From NCBI GenBank assembly GCA_903897605.1, contig CAIUCH010000030.1:57573-121572 (forward strand): a stretch of 64,000 bases of DNA. Direction: 5' to 3'. Under the pieces are notes generated by a model, which was not told the origin of the DNA, made no database searches, and was given only the letters and a program-made list of their open reading frames with translations. A program made the translations under genes and the position numbers. Position 1 is the first letter of the stretch; every line of letters starts with the position of its first letter. Positions 53,400 to 61,362 of the stretch are shown piece by piece. The DNA comes from an uncultured Alphaproteobacteria bacterium. Lineage in GTDB: Bacteria > Pseudomonadota > Alphaproteobacteria > Micropepsales > Micropepsaceae.

Positions 53400-54965
53400 T
53401 CATTTCAGAGTTCGCTCTTGGGCTGCCCACGAATAAGGTAATAATTGCGCCAACTTGGTGATCGTCGTGCCCGCCGGAACTGCTCTTTCAAGGATTGCTT
53501 GCACGACTCCCGGCGCTGCAAATGCAAGCGGTAATAGCAATCGAATTTGCCGCGCTCCCTTACCCTCCCGCAGAGCAATATCTTCAACAGAGGTATGCCC
53601 CATCGTCAATCCTTCGATCCAAATTCGCGCCTTCGCGATTGCAGCAACCATCGCGTCAGAACTCTCTGTTGTCATTTCTGACCGACCGTTCGCTCGGCTC
53701 TGAGACACGCCTTTTATCGATGTGAACTTCTGCGGCGACCAAGGGATCGATACAACGATCGCAATCTGCTTTTCGGTGTCAGGGGAACTCTCGACGATAT
53801 GAATGCGAATTGCTTCAGGTGCCAAAACCGCACGTTCCAATCGAGCAAGCAAATCGTAATCCCCAGTTTGCTCTGAAGGGATCTGGATCCTGCGTTGCGT
53901 TCGAAGCGTCTGAAGCACTAACTCCTCAATTTCTACCGCCGACACGCGTGATACTGATCCGATTTTGTCATCTCGCTTTTGCAAAACGGCGTTCGAAACA
54001 TAGTACCGATATCGGACGCCTTTTTTTGTCGTGTGCGATGGGGTCATGCGATTGCCGCGATCATCGAAAATGCGGCCTGCAAGGAGCGCTACGGTGCCCC
54101 GCTTTTTGATTCGGTATTCGACGTTGTTGGCCGCGAGCTTGGCTTGTACTTGTTCGAAAATCTCACGTTCCAGGATAGGTTCTTGCTCTCCGGCGTGGAT
54201 TTCGCCTTGATAGGCAACTTCCCCGATATAGAAGCGATTCTTGAGAAAGTGGGACAGCGCTCCAACGCCAAAGCGTCCACCACCGGAGATTCGGCCACCA
54301 GATAGTTCTCGGCGCTTGGACACAATACCTCGTTGATCGAGATCGGCGGCAAGCAGGCGGACAGAACCTAACTCCAGATATCGGCGGAATATTGCCCTTA
54401 CTGTTTCGGCTTCCTCGGGCACGATGACGAGTTTCTTGTTTACGCTGACATAGCCAAGTGGCACTGGACCGCCTACCCATATGCCCTTGCGCTTAGAAGC
54501 GGAGATCTTATCCCGTACGCGCTCCCCAATGACTTCCCGCTCAAATTGGGCGAAGGACAGCAGCACATTTAGGGTCAGCCGGCCCATACTGGTCGTTGTG
54601 TTGAACGACTGGGTGATGGAAACGAAGGACACCCCAAATTTGTCGAACAGCTCAACCAACTTGGCAAAATCGGCCAGCGACCGGGTAAGCCGGTCGACCT
54701 TGTAGACGACCACAATGTCGATCTTGCCAGCTTGGATTTCTGAAAGGAGCGCCTGAATGGCCGGCCGGTCCAGGGATGCGCCAGATATTCCGCCGTCGTC
54801 ATAGGCGACTGGAACGAGGCGCCAGCCCTCATGGGCTTGGCTCTTGATGTAGGCTTCACACGCCTCCCGCTGGGCATCGAGAGAGTTGAACTCTAGATCC
54901 AGGTTATGATCGGTCGATTTCCGAGTGTAGATGGCGGAGCGGAAGATTTTCTGAGGGCTGTTCAT
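53400..54965 (-). CDS. Large serine recombinase
   Basis: Site-specific recombinase of 521 residues. The resolvase domain is at about 10-160, with catalytic Ser17 in AIYTRKSTD, then VYKVDRLTRSLADFAKLVEL and FAQFEREVIGERVRDKI. The recombinase DNA-binding domain follows (PLGYVSVNKKLVIVPEEAET, FLKNRFYIGEVAY). Where relatives carry a zinc-ribbon with CxxC pairs, this protein reads LLAGRIFDDRGNRMTPSHTT with no cysteine. The C-terminal 100 residues contain a helix-turn-helix-like IALREGKGARQIRLLLPLAF. Its ATG overlaps the DUF2924 stop. Likely mediates integration or excision of a mobile element; att sites were not identified. Confidence 0.92.
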   Translation of the reverse strand: MNSPQKIFRSAIYTRKSTDHNLDLEFNSLDAQREACEAYIKSQAHEGWRLVPVAYDDGGISGASLDRPAIQALLSEIQAGKIDIVVVYKVDRLTRSLADFAKLVELFDKFGVSFVSITQSFNTTTSMGRLTLNVLLSFAQFEREVIGERVRDKISASKRKGIWVGGPVPLGYVSVNKKLVIVPEEAETVRAIFRRYLELGSVRLLAADLDQRGIVSKRRELSGGRISGGGRFGVGALSHFLKNRFYIGEVAYQGEIHAGEQEPILEREIFEQVQAKLAANNVEYRIKKRGTVALLAGRIFDDRGNRMTPSHTTKKGVRYRYYVSNAVLQKRDDKIGSVSRVSAVEIEELVLQTLRTQRRIQIPSEQTGDYDLLARLERAVLAPEAIRIHIVESSPDTEKQIAIVVSIPWSPQKFTSIKGVSQSRANGRSEMTTESSDAMVAAIAKARIWIEGLTMGHTSVEDIALREGKGARQIRLLLPLAFAAPGVVQAILERAVPAGTTITKLAQLLPYSWAAQERTLK

Positions 54966-55522
54966 GGGTGAACGGCCTCGCCAATATCACGATCGACTTG
55001 TAGGCGTTTCCTGCGGCGGCCCGCTATTGGTCCAGCGGTCACTGCGGGGTTTTCGACTGCCATTCTGAGACCGAAGAAGCGGGGCCCGTTCCAATTGGTG
55101 CCGGTGATGATCCTAGCTATGGCCGTCAAGCTGGGATAATCACCCTCGCGCCACCGAAATCCCTCTGCTGTGATGATCACCGTATGACGCTCACCCTGAT
55201 ATTCTCGAACAATCTCGGTACCGGGCTTTAGGCGCCGCGTTCTCTGGGCGTCCGGCGCGCTCTTGGCGTAACTGGCCAGAATTTTGAGCGTCGCCCGATC
55301 ATGCCCACCAAATGCCTGCTCCTGGATGTGCCAGGCCAGCATTCGGACCAGCAGATCCCGAGATAGAGCCTTTGGTACGCTCTTTTTGAAGGTCTGCTGC
55401 CAAAGGCTCCTAACATCGTCCAAACCTAGCGTTTGGATACGCTCGATCTCGTTTTCAATGTGAGCAACGGGCGCCGGATTATGACCGGTCCGCTGTTGAA
55501 CCCTAGGTTTATGACCAATCAT
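54962..55522 (-). CDS. DUF2924 protein, recombinase partner
   Basis: 186 residues. The DUF2924 region includes EIERIQTLGLDDVRSLWQQT, FKKSVPKALSRDLLVRMLAW, LKPGTEIVREYQGERHTVII and WREGDYPSLTAIARIITGT, where the second part resembles a short DNA-binding beta unit. It is translationally coupled (ATGA) to the serine recombinase, the usual arrangement in alphaproteobacteria, where it may be a directionality or accessory factor. Start taken at ATG 55522; a longer start to 55558 adds 12 residues. Confidence 0.85.
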   Translation of the reverse strand: MIGHKPRVQQRTGHNPAPVAHIENEIERIQTLGLDDVRSLWQQTFKKSVPKALSRDLLVRMLAWHIQEQAFGGHDRATLKILASYAKSAPDAQRTRRLKPGTEIVREYQGERHTVIITAEGFRWREGDYPSLTAIARIITGTNWNGPRFFGLRMAVENPAVTAGPIAGRRRKRLQVDRDIGEAVHP

Positions 55523-55782
55523 GTGGCCCAATCCGCAATAAATAACCCAGAGCCACACACGCTCCTTCCGGAGCCAAAGTCGAGCGCATATATGAGCAAT
55601 CTTGTTGCTCGCTAGTCACCCGAACCGACAATGACTTGGCTCGGCTGGCTGCGATTTGCGCCGGTTCCTATCACGCAGCGCAAAATATCCATTCAATTTG
55701 CTACAGTATGACATTGAAATGAGATAGATGGGGGATGGCACGGCGTCTAGGCTTTTTGAGTGAATCCAATGCTGAGGTCATC

Positions 55783-56031
55783 ATGAGCGAGCGCGCAAAG
55801 GACTTTGTTGAAACTTTTAAGCAGGAACGCCTCCATCCGTCAGCCTATGAAGGCGACGATTTGAGCGAGTCCAAAGCATTGGCAGCCGCATGTTATGAAG
55901 CTGCCGAAGCCGCAGGCATTTCTAAAGAGGAAATTGACGAAGAATATGAGGACTTAGTATCTGACATCGCTACTACCGCCGAAAGCATGATTGATGCAAA
56001 AGTGAAGCAGTTGGCTGATAAGGGCGATTGA
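55783..56031 (+). CDS. Small acidic protein, weakly DUF768-like
   Basis: 82 residues from ATG 55783 (MSERAKDFVETF), with GAGG 6-9 bases before; ATG 55735 in frame would add 16 residues. It is acidic and helical, with SKALAAACYEAAEAAGISKE and EIDEEYEDLV, which recalls the DUF768 family of rhizobia (Ala-rich segment, then a GIsxEEIeEE motif). It lies just beyond the recombinase/DUF2924 pair on the opposite strand and may be cargo of the element. Function unknown. Confidence 0.6.
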   Translation: MSERAKDFVETFKQERLHPSAYEGDDLSESKALAAACYEAAEAAGISKEEIDEEYEDLVSDIATTAESMIDAKVKQLADKGD

Positions 56032-56262
56032 TGACAAAATGACCAAAAGTTAGAAGCGCGCAGTCGAGCGGGTGCGGTAATTGTGCTCGGTTTTATTCGG
56101 AAGTCTGCGTGCCACCACTGCAGCTACTCATCCGAAAAATCATGCCGACTGTTCTATTCGCCATAACGAGTGGTCTCGCGAGCGGTCGGGCCAACTGGAA
56201 TATTACCAATAGATGAGTGAAGCTTAGGTTCGTTGGGTTCAATTCGCCGGAGCGATAAGGTC

Positions 56263-57504
56263 ATGAGAACTTTGTTTGTGGCGGCGATCATCGCCATTGC
56301 TGCTACCTCCGCCGATTCTACGCCATCGCGCCACAAGCTCCTAGTGGTTTCTATCGATGGGCTGGACTGGCGATATGTCCGCGACGCGGACAGGCTGAAA
56401 CTGAAGATCCCCAATGTTCGTAAATTGCTCGCGCATAGCCAATATGCTGATGGCGTTATCGGTGTGTGGCCCAGCATCACTTGGCCATCGCACACTGCTA
56501 TCATCACTGGCGCCCGGCCTGATCAGAGTGGCATTTTAAACAATGGACGTGGCAAGCTCGATCCCGCCCTTTCCTATTGGTCGGCGAACAAACTGCGCGT
56601 GCCGACGCTTTGGCAATGTGCGGGTGAACTTGGCCTCACAACCGCCGCGGTTACGTGGCCAGTGACTATGGACGCTAAGATCACATGGAATCTGCCCGAG
56701 GTATTTTTGCGTCGGAATGGCGGTTCGATGGACCTCGAATCGATTTCTAAATTTGCCACGCCTGGCTTGGTGGACGAGATTGGTAACACCTATCCATCCT
56801 TCTCTCAGCAATGGGTTGATGACCGTACCCGCACCCTGGCGACCCTGTTTCTCTTGAAGCACAAAAAACCTGATTTAATCCTTATCCACCTGGTCGATCT
56901 GGATTCAGAAGCCCATGATCAGGGCCCGTTTGGTGCCAACGCGAATGCGATTCTGGAACACACCGACGAGCTGCTTGGCGAAATGCTGAAAGCGCTGCCA
57001 AAGACTTATGACTTCGCCCTGGTTTCCGACCATGGCTTCGAGCGCATCGACCATATTGCGAATATGAAGGCCGAAGCCATCGCCGCTGGCCAAATTGGCG
57101 ATATCGAGCCAATGGGAGGTATCGTCGCTACAAAGGACTCCGAAATGGCCAATTGGCTGCGCAATCAATCCGGCGAGAATGGCAGTGATATCGGCCGCGA
57201 AATCCCGCGTGCAGAGCTCCTCCGCTATGCGCCACAACTCGGTGATACCGTGGCCGCGTTCGAGCCTGCGGAGCATGTTTTATTTTTTGGGGGTGAGGCC
57301 AGCGGACCTACACACACGACACCTCCAGAAAGGGGCGATCATGGCTTTTGGCCGCTACGTCATGATTATCGAAGCGTGTTTCTTCTCACGGGTCCCGGCG
57401 TGAAAGTGGGTAACTTAGGTCCAGTTGAAATGACTTCATTGGAAGGTAGGCTTGCAATACCGTTGGGTTTGAAGTGCCCTCAGCCAGGACAGCGGCCATC
57501 ATGA
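56263..57504 (+). CDS. Exported alkaline phosphatase-superfamily (nucleotide pyrophosphatase/phosphodiesterase-like) enzyme
   Basis: 413 residues. The signal peptide is MRTLFVAAIIAIAATSADST. Metal and catalytic residues of the superfamily are Asp32 in VVSIDGLDW, nucleophile Thr73 in PSITWPSHTAIITG, HLVDLDSEAHDQG (Asp and His), LVSDHGFERID (Asp-His) and RGDHGFWPL (His). It probably cleaves phosphate mono- or diesters in the periplasm. ATG 56263 follows GATAAGG. Third codon positions are less GC-rich than in genes left of 50 kb, in line with acquisition. Upstream 56032-56262 holds no other gene. Confidence 0.88.
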   Translation: MRTLFVAAIIAIAATSADSTPSRHKLLVVSIDGLDWRYVRDADRLKLKIPNVRKLLAHSQYADGVIGVWPSITWPSHTAIITGARPDQSGILNNGRGKLDPALSYWSANKLRVPTLWQCAGELGLTTAAVTWPVTMDAKITWNLPEVFLRRNGGSMDLESISKFATPGLVDEIGNTYPSFSQQWVDDRTRTLATLFLLKHKKPDLILIHLVDLDSEAHDQGPFGANANAILEHTDELLGEMLKALPKTYDFALVSDHGFERIDHIANMKAEAIAAGQIGDIEPMGGIVATKDSEMANWLRNQSGENGSDIGREIPRAELLRYAPQLGDTVAAFEPAEHVLFFGGEASGPTHTTPPERGDHGFWPLRHDYRSVFLLTGPGVKVGNLGPVEMTSLEGRLAIPLGLKCPQPGQRPS

Positions 57505-57648
57505 AGACTTGAGTGGCGCTATGCCAGTAAGAATTTCCAACAAAATCGGGCGAGCGGGCTTACTCGTCATCACTACTCAACGAATGATGACCAGGCATCC
57601 AATATTATGGCTATATAAGGCCCTATTCTTTTAGTATGACGTCAAGGG

Positions 57649-58458
57649 ATGCCTGAGAATTCTCCGCCCAGAAATGCCGATCCCGCCGCATCATCGATTT
57701 GGGCGCATGCATTCCTTTTGGGCGACCGGCTAACAATCGACCGTTCTGGACAAGGCGATGTAATATCAACTGCGCCTTTCGCCTTTCGCAAAGGCGAGGG
57801 TTTTGTCGTTATATTTCGCTACGGAGCGACCGTCATGATCGCCCTCACGGAAGGGGAAGAAAGAGAAGCGCTAGCGCGAATCGCCACCGAATCCGCACCA
57901 ACCGCCTATATTGAGGAAGAATGGATCGGAATTGAGATCAACTCAGGCTATGAAGACGTCCCCGCCGCTGCGGGAGTCTTGCAATTAAAAGAACTCAGCC
58001 CAGCTCGCGCACTGGTCATTGCCGACGTGCTGGCAAAAAGTGTTGCTTTGGCGCGATACGAAAGAGAGATCGCATTAGTCTTTGATACAATCGAGCCTGC
58101 TGCAAACACTCTTGCCAAAAGTGGTCGAATTCCGAAGAGCAGACGATCTCTCCTCCAATTAATCGGAGCAGCGCTATTGGCCCAACATCGCGTATCTGGG
58201 CGCATTGCATTCGCAGAAAAACCAGAGATTCTTTGGGAACATCCAGAGTTAGAAAGGTTTTTTAGTCGGCTCGAGGACGAATATGAAATCATTGAGCGTG
58301 GAACACTTCTTCATGGCAAGATGAATGTGATCGCCAGTGCCGCGCAGACCTTTACCGACATGATCGATACTGCGCGATCGACAAGGCTGGAACTGCTGAT
58401 TGTCATCCTTATTCTTGCCGAGCTTGTCGTTGCAACCATCACGATGGTTCGACACTAA
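57649..58458 (+). CDS. RMD1/DUF155-family protein
   Basis: 269 residues. The C-terminal half shows the DUF155 (RMD1/YagE) signature: ILWEHPELERFFSRLEDEYE, then ERGTLLHGKMNVIASAAQTF and one membrane anchor (LELLIVILILAELVVATITM). The N-terminal half is beta-rich with FVVIFRYGATVMIALTEGE. Eukaryotic relatives act in mitochondrial translation or meiotic division; the bacterial role is unknown. ATG 57649 follows CAAGGG. Isolated between the phosphatase and PHA synthase genes; codon usage suggests foreign origin. Confidence 0.85.
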   Translation: MPENSPPRNADPAASSIWAHAFLLGDRLTIDRSGQGDVISTAPFAFRKGEGFVVIFRYGATVMIALTEGEEREALARIATESAPTAYIEEEWIGIEINSGYEDVPAAAGVLQLKELSPARALVIADVLAKSVALARYEREIALVFDTIEPAANTLAKSGRIPKSRRSLLQLIGAALLAQHRVSGRIAFAEKPEILWEHPELERFFSRLEDEYEIIERGTLLHGKMNVIASAAQTFTDMIDTARSTRLELLIVILILAELVVATITMVRH

Positions 58459-58743
58459 TACATCTGGCCGCCGTCTCCTTCATCGTGGAACGCGCCCTTG
58501 ACTGCCACACCATCAAGCAGGCCGTGAGTGTTTCACAGCAGATCCGATACAACATCCTCAAAATTGGTACCAATTCGAATGATCAGTTGGATGCGATTAT
58601 TTGCATTTCATGGACAGAGAAATTGATATCAAAATGTCACGACTGTTCTTCGCATCGAAATTTATTGACCGCAAAGAAGTCAATTAATCCAGCCGGTACA
58701 GAATTCCCGTGTCAACAACGTCAATTAGAGGAAAGGCTGTGTA
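58459..58743. other. Intergenic stretch before the PHA synthase gene
   Basis: AT-richer DNA without a convincing gene. A 106-codon frame starting at 58485 crosses into the PHA synthase gene and has no domain. The ribosome site AGAGGAAAGG of the next gene lies at the right end. No clear promoter was identified. Confidence 0.4.
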
Positions 58744-60483
58744 GTGACGGTGCAACTATCTTCCTCAAAATCCGGATCGAGTGCTCAGCCAGCGGACGAA
58801 ACTAATCCGCCGGAAATGCTTGACCGTTACCTGCATGCCATTCAGGCGCATTTTACCGGGTTCATTTCGCCAGTCTCCTTGTTACTTGCCTTCGCGGACT
58901 GGCAGCTCCATCTGGCGAACTCACCGGCCAGGTGCTTGGAGCTAATGAAAATAGCAGGTAGGCAGTGGGCGCGATTGGCCAACCCCGAGGCATGGATTGA
59001 GCCGGCGCCACAGGACCACCGCTTCGGCGATAAAGCGTGGTCGCGGCCGCCATTCAACTTCATGTCTCAAGCATTCCTACTTGGGGAGGAATGGTGGTGC
59101 GCCGCGACCAATTTCTTGCCGGGCGTCACCAAGTCACATAGCGATATGGTTGCCTTCGCGACACGGCAAACGCTCGATATAATCTCGCCTTCAAATTGTC
59201 CCTGGACAAATCCGGAAGTGCTGCGCGCCACAAAGGAGCGACGCGGCCAGAATTTGATGGACGGATTTCGCAATTTTCTCGACGACGCAGAGCGAATTAC
59301 TGACAGGGATCATCCGAACAGAAGCACGAAATTCGAGGTTGGCAAGGCTGTCGCGACAACGCCTGGCAAAGTGGTCTTCCGCAACGCATTGATGGAACTA
59401 ATTCAGTATGCGCCGGTGACGGAGCTTGTGCGGCCGGAACCTATTCTGATCGTCCCAGCCTGGATTATGAAATATTACATTCTCGACTTATCTCCCAAGA
59501 ATTCCTTTATTCAGCACCTTGTGTCACAGGGCTACACCGTGTTTTGCATATCCTGGCGTAATCCCGGCCCGGAGCTGCGCAACACCACCCTTGATGATTA
59601 TCGCAGATTGGGAGTGATGGCGGCACTAGATGCGGTCGATGAAATTGCTGGCCGGAGGAAGATTCATGCTTGCGGCTACTGCTTGGGAGGGACACTACTT
59701 TCCATCGCGAGTGCGGCTATGAGGCGAGATGGTGACGAGAGAATTGCGACCCTCACAATGCTCGCCGCCCAAACCGATTTCACCGAGGCCGGAGAGTTGC
59801 AGCTTCTCACAGATGAGAGCCAATTAGCACTTTTAGACGACGTAATGTGGCTCCAAGGGTTTTTGGATGCCACGCAAATGGCTGGCACGTTTCAGATGCT
59901 GCACTCTAGCGATCTTATTTGGTCGCGACTAGTCAAAACCTATCTTATTGGCGAACGGGATACTCCTAACGATCTCATGGCATGGAATGAAGATGCGACG
60001 CGTATGCCATTCCGCATGCATTCAGAATATCTTCGCAATTTATTCTTGCATAACGATCTGGCTGAAGGTCGCTACATGGTTGAAGAAAAACCTGTTGCGA
60101 TCTCGGAGATCACTGCACCCAATTTTGCCGTCTCCACCGAGACAGATCACGTTGCGCCCTGGCGGTCGGTGTACAAGATCCATCTGCTCAATGAGGGAGA
60201 AGTAACTTTCGTGCTGACCTCGGGTGGCCACAATGCGGGCATCGTCAGTGAACCAGGTCATTCCAACCGACATTTCCGCATCGCCCACCGGGCGCCAAAC
60301 GAGCCCTACCTGGCGGCCGAAGCTTGGGAGACCGTGGCCGATAAAAGAGATGGTTCCTGGTGGCCGAGTTACGTGGATTGGCTTGGAAGCTATTCCACAG
60401 CAAGAACAGTGGTGCCACCACTAGGTACCGGGAATTATCCGGTGCTAGGTGATGCTCCTGGCATTTATGTCCGAGAACGGTGA
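58744..60483 (+). CDS. phaC: Polyhydroxyalkanoate synthase (PhaC-like)
   Basis: Polymerises (R)-3-hydroxyacyl-CoA. 579 residues, class I-like length. The N-terminal PhaC domain includes WEPNPEV-like PWTNPEVLRATKERRG and NLMDGFRNFLDD. The lipase-like box is ACGYCLGGTLL with nucleophile Cys313. The later Asp lies in STETDHVAPW and the His in LTSGGHNAGIVSEPGH, completing the triad. It starts at GTG 58744 after AGAGGAAAGG. No phaA, phaB, phasin or phaR lies beside it, so it is an orphan copy, possibly acquired; the host may have another PHA locus. The hydratase at 32734 could supply monomers. Confidence 0.92.
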   Translation: MTVQLSSSKSGSSAQPADETNPPEMLDRYLHAIQAHFTGFISPVSLLLAFADWQLHLANSPARCLELMKIAGRQWARLANPEAWIEPAPQDHRFGDKAWSRPPFNFMSQAFLLGEEWWCAATNFLPGVTKSHSDMVAFATRQTLDIISPSNCPWTNPEVLRATKERRGQNLMDGFRNFLDDAERITDRDHPNRSTKFEVGKAVATTPGKVVFRNALMELIQYAPVTELVRPEPILIVPAWIMKYYILDLSPKNSFIQHLVSQGYTVFCISWRNPGPELRNTTLDDYRRLGVMAALDAVDEIAGRRKIHACGYCLGGTLLSIASAAMRRDGDERIATLTMLAAQTDFTEAGELQLLTDESQLALLDDVMWLQGFLDATQMAGTFQMLHSSDLIWSRLVKTYLIGERDTPNDLMAWNEDATRMPFRMHSEYLRNLFLHNDLAEGRYMVEEKPVAISEITAPNFAVSTETDHVAPWRSVYKIHLLNEGEVTFVLTSGGHNAGIVSEPGHSNRHFRIAHRAPNEPYLAAEAWETVADKRDGSWWPSYVDWLGSYSTARTVVPPLGTGNYPVLGDAPGIYVRER

Positions 60484-60560
60484 ATTGAGCTTCAACCTGC
60501 GCCGACACCGGTAACTGCGGCACTCGAGCACGCGTTGCGCCTCGTTTTCGTCGTGAGCAT

Positions 60561-61034
60561 CTAAGGGATGGCGCTTTGGATGGGTATCGGCGCCTGAGCG
60601 AACGGCGCTAGAGCGTTCGCGATCTCAAGCAAGACATCGCCATGGCAAGGGTCGCGTGGTTTACACCAACAGGCAAGATTATTTCCACGCAAGGTCGGAA
60701 TAGCGTGCAACATGCACTGTCTCTTGTTGGCGAGCCACGCACCGTTCGAAAATCTGCCATGGCCACAACAATCGGCCAATTCGTCGGGTGACATATTACC
60801 CAGCAGCCATCTGTGAAACATTTCTACCGCCGCCGTTGGTGCGGATCCCTCGCCGAGAAATGGATTCTCCCAACCCGAGTTGCGGTCGATGCGTATCGCC
60901 GCAAGACCGTTGATGCTTCTACTTGTTTCTTGAAGGTTGAATTTTGACCCTCGGAACAGTCTGATGCGTATGGGCGAGGCGTCTGATTTCAACGCCTCAT
61001 TAAGGCTGGCCGACCTGCCAAATGTGTCAGACAT
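60561..61034 (-). CDS. DUF4326 protein
   Basis: 157 residues. The C-terminal half carries the DUF4326 pattern: NPFLGEGSAPTAAVEMFHRW, then RGNNLACWCKPRDPCHGDVL and LEIANAL. The CWC-CHGD cluster could bind metal or be catalytic. Family function is unknown; it is found in phages and mobile elements. Start ATG 61034 follows CAGGGAGACAGG. A Pho-box-like site in the correct orientation lies about 117 bp upstream. Divergent from the TonB receptor gene. Confidence 0.82.
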   Translation of the reverse strand: MSDTFGRSASLNEALKSDASPIRIRLFRGSKFNLQETSRSINGLAAIRIDRNSGWENPFLGEGSAPTAAVEMFHRWLLGNMSPDELADCCGHGRFSNGAWLANKRQCMLHAIPTLRGNNLACWCKPRDPCHGDVLLEIANALAPFAQAPIPIQSAIP

Positions 61035-61150
61035 GGCCTGTCTCCCTGATACGGCCCAGATCAATTAGGGGCGGTTTTGACCTTGGCCATCGCCCTTTCG
61101 CTCAGCCAGCCGATACAGGCATTACACACTTCCATCATTCATTTTATTTT

Positions 61151-61168
61151 ATGACAGAATTCCGACAG
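61151..61168 (-). promoter_or_regulatory. Pho-box-like site upstream of the DUF4326 gene
   Basis: On the minus strand: CTGTCGGAATTCTGTCAT, i.e. CTGTCGG-AATT-CTGTCAT, matching the 7-4-7 PhoB box with one perfect unit. It reads toward DUF4326 (start 61034). AT-rich AAAATAAAATGAATGA follows. It shares the intergenic region 61035-61362 with the oppositely oriented site at 61228. Confidence 0.5.
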
Positions 61169-61227
61169 CCCCCATTTTTAATCGCTGGGCCAAATGTCGC
61201 GGACAGGTTGGGATTTCTTAGTACGGA

Positions 61228-61246
61228 CTGTTACGCAACCGTAAAA
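61228..61246 (+). promoter_or_regulatory. Pho-box-like site upstream of the TonB receptor gene
   Basis: CTGTTACGCAACCGTAAAA, units CTGTTAC and CCGTAAA with a 4-base spacer. It fits the same 19-base pattern YTGTYACGMAACYGKAAWA as the site before the propeller/phosphatase gene. It is in the sense orientation, 116 bp before the receptor start. It also contains a TTACG/CGTAA inverted repeat. Confidence 0.45.
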
Positions 61247-61362
61247 TAACAATGCTAAAGGGAACCCTTAAAGACGAAGTCACACGCATCAATGCGGACC
61301 CGCAAAAGATGTGGGGATTGCCCTTTTGGCGTTTTGCGTCGGGGGCTGAAAAAGGGAATTTT

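Noticed and set aside
56040..56060. ATGACAAAATGACC as a Pho box for the phosphatase at 56263
   Set aside because: The two units repeat every 8 bases rather than 11 and the site lies about 200 bp upstream.
58485..58805. 106-codon frame before the PHA synthase
   Set aside because: No ribosome site or domain, and it overlaps the start of phaC in another frame.
61252..61362. Earlier in-frame ATG for the TonB receptor
   Set aside because: It would put 37 charged residues before the signal peptide and starts 6 bp after the Pho-like site, without a ribosome site.
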